NCBI GenBank assembly: GCA_028564705.1
Contig: JAPXFQ010001135.1
Coordinates: 186,001-250,000, forward strand
Direction: 5' to 3'
Source: Apricaphanius iberus
Taxonomy: Eukaryota > Chordata > Actinopteri > Cyprinodontiformes > Aphaniidae
Length of the DNA: 64,000 nucleotides
The position numbers and the translations under genes are program-made. The first letter of the stretch is position 1; the number at the start of each line of letters is the position of its first letter. This document shows positions 56,252 through 64,000 of this stretch, piece by piece. The notes beneath the pieces are model-generated. The model was given only the letters and a program-made list of their open reading frames with translations. It made no database searches and had not been told where the DNA came from.

Positions 56252-56872
56252 TATGGAGCGCATATGAACAAGTGTACTGAGGTTTTTACAAGCTTGCCAT
56301 CTAAAACAACAAAACATTGAACTAACCGTGTGTCAGTTGATAAACCATCAAACTCATGGGGGAGAAGGCGTGATTATACAGAAACCGAGACTAACTCCAG
56401 GATACAAGCTATATATCAGGACAAATTAATACTATATAAAGCCAACGGTAACATTTGATCATATATGTGCCTATCCCAGACGTTGAAAGATGTAATATAT
56501 CATGATATAGGACCTTTAAGCGTTCTCCAGCAGTGAAGCTCTGTCAGCTTTCAGCTTAGGGAACACTTCCTTTTCCTCGCTTCTTCTGGTGGCATCCTCT
56601 TTGGTTTCTTTGGTGGATCTGCCGTGGCTCAAGTCTCAAAACCACGGTATGTTTATATCATTCAGTAGTGAGCAACGTACTGCCATAAAGTGAAACTTAG
56701 TCAGTACATCCAGAGATGCGGTTCGTGAGCTCTATAGCTCTATAGTACGGAAAACAGCAGCATGACCATACCATGTAGTGACTCCAAAAGGAACATCAAA
56801 AATTGTGTTCTGTCACATAAACTTTATGAAAACAAATGTTTTTGTGATGTGAAAGTTATGGAATGGGTCTTT
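56245..56872. mobile_element. MITE Y, copy 2 (left part missing)
   Basis: It aligns with 45330-45756. Its right edge, reverse-complemented, reads ttaa-AGACCCATTCCATAAC, matching the left edge of copy 1 (AGACACACTCCATAAC), which establishes the terminal inverted repeat. The left part is replaced by the LINE and TA repeat. Confidence 0.6.
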
Positions 56873-59384
56873 AACATTTACTTCAAACAGCTGTGTGGAA
56901 GTACTTGACATTACATTTATGAGTAATCTAGGGTTTCATTTTTTTATGTGTACCGAACCATGATTGTGTTACATTTACTTCCCTATTTAATAGGTAACAT
57001 ATCATACAGATAAAAAAAATATTTTATCATTCCTACAACATTTTTCTTGCAGTGATTTAGCTTATCCTGTTGTAGAAAATTTCTTCAAAAGAAAAAAGTG
57101 TTTATGTTTGATTTTGTTATTGGATCGCCCCATTTGACTTCAAAATGTCAATGTAAAAGTCCCTCGTCAGGCTGTTAAGGGAGCTTTATATTCATAACAA
57201 ATCAGAAGTTCTGCAACCTCAGCAGCCATCTGGATCATCGAACATCAAGTTTCAGCCTACTGAGAAAGCCTGCTCAGAAAAAAAAACAGAGAAATCAGAG
57301 CATTAACGGAAACAGATGGCTCACAAGGTCAAAGGTGTTCAACACACAGAGATTCCTAAAGAGATGAACATACATTACAGTAACATGTCATGTCTTCTGT
57401 TTGAGTCTTGGAGCGCTGTGATCATTTTCTGCAAATGAATCTAATAAGAGATTTTTTCCTGATATGTATGGAAGATTTCTTGATCACTATAATTAGGACA
57501 ACTGTAATGAGCCAATTATAGACAGCTGATGAAAGCTGTTGATGAGTTGTACGCACACACACACACACACGCACATAAAAGAGGGAATATCGGAAAAATT
57601 GCGGCGATAAATGTAAGTTTGAACTGACCTAAGTAATTAAAGGCCATGTAAATGATTCCTTCCAAAACAGCCACATTAAATATTAATCATGCAGGTGGCG
57701 GCCAAACCTTCAACAGAATGTGTGGGCAAACTTTAAAAAGAAAAAAAACGAACACACAGAGTAATATTAAAACAGATATTTATTTCAGAGCTGGGAAAGT
57801 AGCAGATTCAGCAGCCAGTGGTTTCATTTTGAGTATTCCAGGCTACATACCCACAAATCTGTAATCCACTCGGAGATGCAGCCACTGAGACGGGTGCCCA
57901 AGTAAAACTGTTTAGACTCGGATACCTAATTTAGACTTACAGCACTGCAGCAAACACTGTTACTGCTCGGAGCAAATAGAGAACTGGGAGATTTACTATC
58001 AAGATCTGTCTGAGGAGCAGCTGGACGTCATAAGAATAAACAAAAAAGGAGAGTTTGAGAGTTTAAATAGCAGTTTTATGGTTTGTTTTTTATTAAAAAC
58101 AGGATTTTAACCACATGAACACAGCATTGCCGAATTTGCCAATACCCTTGTCATGCAGCAAAGCACAACAGAAGACGGCAACCACAGCACACCAACAGAG
58201 GACCTAACAGTAGAGTGACTGAACCAAGGATTATTTATGCTAGGGACTTTTATTACTGAAATGCTTTGCAGGTGAATAAATGAGCTGATGAGAAACAGTT
58301 GTGGGAGTGAGGAAAAGCCAAAGCACCAATGGAAAGTTCAGAGTAAACCTGGGACCAGGCCAAAACTATAAAACTTAGAAAGTCATCATAAAAATAAATT
58401 AACAAACAAACTAAATGTGTGGGGATATAAGATTTTCTTTAGAAGAAAAAACAGTAAGCTGCAACATTTGAAAAGTTAAAAAAAAGTCTTGCAACCAGAG
58501 AACACATATCTAGCTTGTGTCTCGATCTTTGAGTAAATAATGCTTCAGGATCACCTTTTTACTCATCTGATACTGTACCATATTTAATTCTTGCTCTATT
58601 TAAGTAAAATCGCAATGTTTGTTTTTAAAAATGTTTAAAAAAAAGAAGAAACACACATGTAGCAATTGTAGCAATAATACATGTAGCCTAATTAATATCA
58701 TACTACAGTGTGCAGACATTCTGTAAAAACTTGAATTTGCATGAAATAAGCCCTTAAATGTTCTTCAGTTAGCCTATAATGCCTATTTTCAGACTGTGGA
58801 CAGAAAACATCAGAAAACCTGCTAAGAAAGGCACCATGGAAAGGACCAGGTTAGGATTTGAAAGCTAGACCATCTAGCTTACACCATGCTGATACATTCT
58901 TGCCAAGGTACAAGATACAACAATGTGGCTGCACTAAAACAATTCAGGTAGATGATGGATTTATACGGAACACAGAGAACACCAACGGAATGACAATGAA
59001 AGTGTTGTAAATGGGTGGGAGAAAATTAAGTTAAAGATAATTGGACATAAAAACTGACTTGTGATTGGAAGGAATGAACCATTTTAGAGGTGTAAAAACG
59101 ATTAACTTACACAAACTGTCCCATTTAGAGTCCAGGATGGTTCCTAAAACAGTAAATTGAAACTGAAAAACTCTGTTGCAATAATGAAACTGCCATATAG
59201 AAAGTGCAGCAAGTTTTGTATTTAATATGCAGCTAGATCTCTACAGTACGTCACTGAATCTGTAAAATAAGCTTTATTAAGCGATATGAAAATGTTTTTT
59301 AAATTTTTTACTCAAATCTGCAATAAACAGGTGATTTCCCTGTATCTAAGAAAATCTCCTATTAATGTAAGCTATGTTCACCTT
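56873..59384. other. unassigned; (CA)n at 57553-57570
   Basis: A short CA microsatellite is present. No gene or recognised element was seen otherwise. Confidence 0.4.
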
Positions 59385-59645
59385 TATTAGGAAAACCTTA
59401 ATATTTTTAACACATTCACAAAAGTTAACATACCTTTTTTCCTCAGAGTGCAAACTTTAAATGTAGGAGAAACATTTTAAACTGAATCTTGTACATACTG
59501 TAATAGGATGCCACTGAAAAGCTTTTAATACAGGAGTAACGTGTTCACAGCTGCCCCTGACTGACAATAAATGTAATCTAAAGATGATGAATGGGTGACT
59601 GATAAAGTCCAAAATAAAGTAAGTTACAATAATAAACTGAGTTAG
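59385..59645 (-). pseudogene. L2-type ORF2 C-terminal relic
   Basis: atgccactgaaaagctttta, aatacaggagtaacgtgttc and agttacaataataaactgag correspond, in the same order, to agccagtgaagagaagctaa, aaacaggggaaatgtgatct and agttacagtaatccagcc in the L2 at 35970-36120. It is heavily decayed. Confidence 0.55.
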
Positions 59646-59700
59646 AATAGTTCAATTCAATAAAAAAAAACTTTATTGATCCCAGAGGGAAATTAAGTGA
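59646..59700 (-). repeat. LINE tail (TTTATTGATCCC family)
   Basis: ttcaattcaataaaaa, then actttattgatcccagaggg and aaatt, is a widespread fish LINE/SINE 3' end in minus orientation. Confidence 0.65.
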
Positions 59701-59776
59701 AATATAATTGGACCTAAAAACTTATAATAAATTATAAATAAATTATAATAAATATAAATAAATGTTTAGTAATAAA

Positions 59777-60094
59777 TAGGGATGCAACGGTAGCCCTTTT
59801 TTAAAACTGATACTATACGGATAATTGGATCTGAGTACTTCTACCACACAAAAAAATATGTAATGCTTTTATTTTCTTCTTTGCTTTTTACAACAAATAA
59901 TGGTTAATTAGATTAAAAAATAGTAATAAAAATGACCAAAAAACTGAAATTTAAAGAGAAAAATAAACATTTTCTGTTAAATTATAGAGTTTCCACATTA
60001 AGTATCGGTTCATGGTCTCTGTTAACTTTAACAAATAAGAGTCCATTAGAATAGTATCGGCCCAGACACCTGATACCAGTATCACTCCATCCCT
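59777..60094. mobile_element. hAT-like MITE (TAGGGATG type)
   Basis: The left end TAGGGATGCAACGGTA and reverse-complemented right end TAGGGATGGAGTGATA form a short terminal inverted repeat, with internal agtatcgg words typical of a fish family. The flanks are AATAA-rich, so the target duplication is ambiguous. It has no coding content. Confidence 0.55.
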
Positions 60095-62470
60095 AATAAT
60101 AAGAAATAAATCTGGAAGATAGAAATTTGTGTACAGAGATTATTTGGTTTATGTTGAATTTAAATGTTTAAGCTAATGTTTATAGTTAAGAGTCACAAAA
60201 ATACAATCTATCGCACCAAACAGATTCTTTTGATAAATGTATTTTGATTACCTATTTCCTCATTCCAGCAACAAATTTTTATTTACTATGGTTTTCCATA
60301 CAGAAAACTGTATGAAAATCACCAGAAAGAATGAAAAGATTTACTGTTGGTAAATTGCAACAAAAAATATCCGAAACAGGTTGTGTTTCTTTTTTAGCAA
60401 CCCAAGCATTTTTTAAAATGTGTACCCACATTGCACCCGTCTGCATGGACTTTCTGCAAAACCCCACAGGATTTGGTATTCCTGAGAGGGGCCGGTTCTA
60501 AGGACCAGTATCAACACCTTCAACTAGTAAAGAAACAACCTGTGGCCACTCTATCAAACCAATCAGCACTAAAACTTTTCAAGTACTGGGTGAAACAAAA
60601 GCTCAACTTGTGTGTGTATTTGAAAATCTGCTTATTACCATGAATTATGGTAAACTACTCAAACTGTTTTGAAAGTTAAGTAACCATTCTAAACTGAATA
60701 TTAACTAAATATGTCTAATCTCATGAATTCACAGTAAGTTAACAATAAATACCTTACAAGCAGCAGGAGTTCCTGTTTTCTGGTTATTTTAAAGTAAAGT
60801 AAAATTATGAGTTGTGCAGAAATGTTGAAGCGTTGTAATAAAAAATTAGGCCTATCCCAGAGGAACACGAGTTGATTTTATCTGTATAAACTCGAGATGA
60901 TGGTGTGGCACATCTTACTTATCCTCTCCTGACTTTTAAAGACCGTGATGAAGAAGATGACGATGTGACGTTGACGATGGTACCAGGACAGCATTGCCTG
61001 GACGCATGGCTGGTTTCAGGGCCGTCTCCTTAGTGGGCTTAGTGTGCCAGCCTCAAGCAGCAGGAACGTGGCCGAGGAGAAAGCAGGAGGCCCGGGGGCA
61101 GACTCTGTGTCAGCTGATAGTGCAGAGGGTGGGCAGGTCCGGGGGGAGGGTGGCGTGCCTGGGCTCAAAAAGGCTCGCCAAGACCCACACTCTCTTGGCA
61201 TTTTGGCAAGGGCAAGCGGCGAAATAAAATGATCCAATTTAAGCGGGTTTAGGAGTGCCGAAGAATATTCAAATATTTATTTTTGCAGGGCATTTGGGGA
61301 GGCTATGCTTGCTCCAAAGATTAGCAAGAAAACCAAGTTTTCATCTAAAAGGCCTTAACTGCAGCGGCGGCACCATCTTGATAGCCAGTTGGCCTGCAGT
61401 GGTGGAAAATGGATCTGACGGTAGAGTTGTGGATGCGCCGCTGTCTCTTAAATCCTCTTTCTACACTTTCTGGCTTCAGCATACCACAACCTTTCATTTT
61501 TTATGTGACAGTCTGAAATACTCTCAGATGTCTCTCTTTATTATCTGATCTGGACCAAATTTAAAGCTAAATGACAACCTAATGAAACAAAACTCAGTGT
61601 TGTTTCTAGTCTGCTGAGTTTTTGTCATTTATCCACAAGTATGGTCCAGCATACTTTTGTATTTTCTGTTGGAGGCCGACATTGACAGCAGGACCATTCT
61701 AATGATTGCTTTTTAATGCTATTATTGTGATTATGGTTATTATTACTGCTAATGAGGGAAATACAGCCCTGGTTTTCCTCAGCATGAATTTCACCATGGA
61801 AATAAATGAGTAAAAAAGCCTTTATTGAATTACACTAAAAGCAATCTCAAATAAATGGGCCTTGAATCTGCCTCCATGAGACGATGCTTGTAACTGTATA
61901 ATTTCATTGTGCTGGGAATGAGAACAGCGGGGCCAAAGACACAGACAGACCCCTGATATGGAGGCTTCTGGAACGTCCTGGAAACACTCATGTGTGTACC
62001 CATGCGGCTGTGCACATGTGAAAGATTTAAGATCATATTATCCATCCCTGCTTGTGTGTTTTCCCTTCTGCTCTGAGAGACAATAAAGGGGCATCCTTGT
62101 TGTTGATGCTGCCGATTTGATGCAAATTTGCTCTGAAATGGAACAAATATACAATGATCATAACTCTGAACCTGCTTGGTTTCATACACAGCCACATCTT
62201 AACGCTTTTTTGGATCTTGCTGCCACACCATGAGACTGGTCCTTATTGTAAGACAGGATTTTAAGGGTTTTTGTTTCAAAATGGATTTAGATTTACAGAA
62301 AACTTGGACCCATTTTTTTCACTCTTACAAGTAGAGACAATGGCCGTGTTTATGTTGTGTGGCATCAGTTGTGAATGTTGATTTTACTTTTAAGAAAATT
62401 AACTGTTTTGTATACAACTCTTGTTTTCTCTACATACAAGTTTGTTAACTCTATTAAGACCACTTTAATT
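60095..62470. other. unassigned; GC-rich patch 61010-61240
   Basis: The 61010-61240 patch is the most GC-rich unassigned block (cccgggggcagactc, cggggggagggtgg). Open frames there have no family resemblance. The remainder is unremarkable. Confidence 0.35.
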
Positions 62471-64000
62471 AAGGGACGGCCCAATGCAATGCATGGAGGC
62501 AGTGCAAATCCATTGCAAAGCAATGTATTGCACTGCCTCCATGCAATTGCATGGGCAGTCCCTTATTATTCTTCACTCCTAAACGGACTCTTATATTATT
62601 ATTCTTCGCCACCGTTATTAAGGGACGGCCCAATGCAATGCATGGAGGCAGTGCAAATCCATTGCAAAGCAATGTATTGCACTGCCTCCATGCAATTGCA
62701 TGGGCAGTCCCTTATTATTCTACACTCCTAAACGGACTCTTAATATTTATTATTCTTCCGCCACCGTTAATGCGGGTCGTACCGTAGCGTGCATCCCCAC
62801 AATATATACATCAAAACGACCGGCTCGATCGCGTGATGTTAGCTATTACTTTTAGTGGCGATTGGAGTTACCATGGCGACGTAATAAGCGAAAAACCACG
62901 CCAAAAAATGCCCAAAATCCCCATAGGAAATGAATGGAAAAACGGCCAAAAATCATGAAAATCCACTATTTTTGAAGATTTACTGTGTAGCCATACAATA
63001 ACCTAAAAAATCCATTAAAAATTCAGATTATAGCCACGTCCGTGCTGTGTTCAGCATTGAAGACCGCATGTCGATAGCTGTTACGGTTTTGTCACAATTT
63101 GACTTTGTTCGACCCAAAGTTTGCCCCAAATCGACATTTTTAGAGTGGAGCAGCTCGTTAAGCAGAGTGTGGAGTGATGAACTTTTGGAAGGTCCTCATA
63201 AAAATTTAACTCGACGTCACGGCCACATATTTCGCACTAGTGACATGATTTTCGGTCATGAAATAGAGCCGCCCTTTGTGATTCTCAGGATCATTTCAAA
63301 ATTTCCCTATGTCGCACGGTTTTCTCTCAGCGAGCTCTAGATCGCTCAAAGTGGAACCCAGTTTTAGGGCTTTTCTTCTATACGTTATCATTGTGGCTGG
63401 TCAGGATTATCTCAGCCAGAGAGATGTTCTTAGTCATTTTTCTCTCGCTCCATCTCGGACTGTGAATAAGGTAGAGACTTCTGCTTTGGCATGAACGAAG
63501 AGAAATGATATATCTCGCTCACACTTCAAGAATTTTTCCGATACCTTGTACGGTTTTCGAATGGGAACGATTTGTTCGGCGCACTTTTTTATGAAAAAGT
63601 CTAAATCTAAGCTGTTAATCATTCTAAAGTGTCTGCAGCTGCTGCAGTTTTCACTCACACTTGTTGCTGGGGAAACGGAGCACCTTTGATCAGAGTTCAC
63701 TAAAGTTCATTCCACAGTCTATATACATTGAAGGCCTATTAAACCCCACTTAAACACAGGTTATGCTATGCAGTACTATAGAGAGAAGTACTACAAACAA
63801 GTCCATGTGTCAGTCCATCTGTCTTTGTCTTTCTGACCATGTCTCTGTCTTTCTCAGTCCCCCTGTCTGCCTGTACCATTTCATCTGTGAATAAGATAGA
63901 GAGTTGTGCTTTGAAATAATTGAACACAAAGGATAAATATCGCTAACACTCCAATAATTTTCCTGATAGCTGCTATAGTTTTCGAATGGGAAAGGTTCGT
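62466..64000 (+). repeat. large unidentified repeat running off the window
   Basis: After the palindromes the sequence has an unusual, CpG-containing style (cgaccggctcgatcgcgtg, accatggcgacgtaataagc, caaaaaatgcccaaaatccc), unlike the surrounding DNA. Within it 63461-63570 recurs in diverged form at 63886-64000 (tgtgaataag, gttttcgaatgggaa), an offset of 425 bp. No transposase frame was recognised, and 97- and 88-codon frames show no domain. It resembles a large non-autonomous element or satellite-like array. The right end is not in the window. Confidence 0.6.
62471..62713. repeat. two tandem 94-bp palindromes (149-bp period)
   Basis: Palindrome 1 is 62471-62564 and palindrome 2 is 62620-62713. 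Each has arms of about 37 bases (aagggacggcccaatgcaat... against aagggactgcccatgcaatt... in reverse complement) and a centre that itself folds (attgc-aaa-gcaat). The two copies are identical over 94 bp, and the spacer, which repeats too, differs by a few bases. Confidence 0.95.

Noticed and set aside
55998..56317. ORF1 start at the upstream ATG (56317)
   Set aside because: The extension reads through the TA microsatellite. The ATG at 56170 begins the LINE-specific protein.

Overview
The window looks like teleost fish genomic DNA, most likely from an acanthomorph. The base composition is AT-rich. The identifiable content is almost entirely transposable elements of kinds typical of fish: L2/Maui-like, Rex1-like and RTE LINE pieces, hAT, Harbinger and Tc1 elements, a Ty1/copia element of the rare fish type, and many microsatellites. 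I found no host protein-coding exon, no intact tRNA gene and no bacterial-type feature. The non-repetitive DNA could be intergenic or intronic. A few moderately GC-rich, non-repetitive blocks could be conserved non-coding elements, but that needs an alignment.

Layout. 1-24 kb: decayed elements, namely an L2 relic (735-1440), an RTE tail, a 333-bp hAT MITE (3056-3388), a Harbinger element with a Myb-like relic (3768-4397), an unknown dispersed repeat 'X' split by a 584-bp hAT MITE (14675-15670), a 1.47-kb hAT-like element (19143-20615), a Tc1 transposase relic (20640-21265), a LINE-tail repeat and another hAT MITE. 24-32 kb: repeat 'Z' copy 1 with an AATAAGG-like expansion, an RTE tail, a 0.7-kb degenerate minisatellite (26985-27700), then mostly unassigned sequence.

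32.8-42.2 kb is the centre of interest: a Ty1/copia retrotransposon with 264-bp LTRs that differ only in simple-repeat lengths, a primer site matching the anticodon loop of initiator tRNA-Met, and a single gag-pol frame. A 4.57-kb L2 LINE in the opposite orientation lies inside gag-pol. Removing the LINE and one copy of its 5-bp target duplication restores the copia frame, so the L2 came later. The L2 ORF2 is open (944 codons) with endonuclease and RT motifs present. ORF1 is reduced to the end of an SGNH-esterase-like domain. The L2 3' UTR contains about 370 bp of diverged 28S rRNA sequence (35149-35520), antisense to the LINE transcript. This is the most unusual object in the window.

42-57 kb: repeat X copy 2 (an uninterrupted paralogue of the 14.7-kb copy), a ~185-bp tandem repeat, a TTAA-flanked MITE 'Y', a broken Rex1-like LINE that lost its FADD box and took a 71-bp LINE-tail insertion, a Tc1 end, repeat Z copy 2, two perfect or near-perfect hairpins, LINE relics, and a 4-kb two-ORF LINE (52.2-56.2 kb) with an RT-destroying deletion, bounded by TA microsatellites and abutting a second copy of MITE Y. 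57-64 kb: mostly unassigned, then a large unidentified repeat beginning with two tandem 94-bp palindromes (62471-62713) and running off the window end.

No genes here work together as a host pathway. The functional units are the copia element (gag, protease, integrase, RT/RNase H, LTR promoter and poly(A) signal), now defective, and the L2 element, whose ORF2 may still encode an active enzyme.
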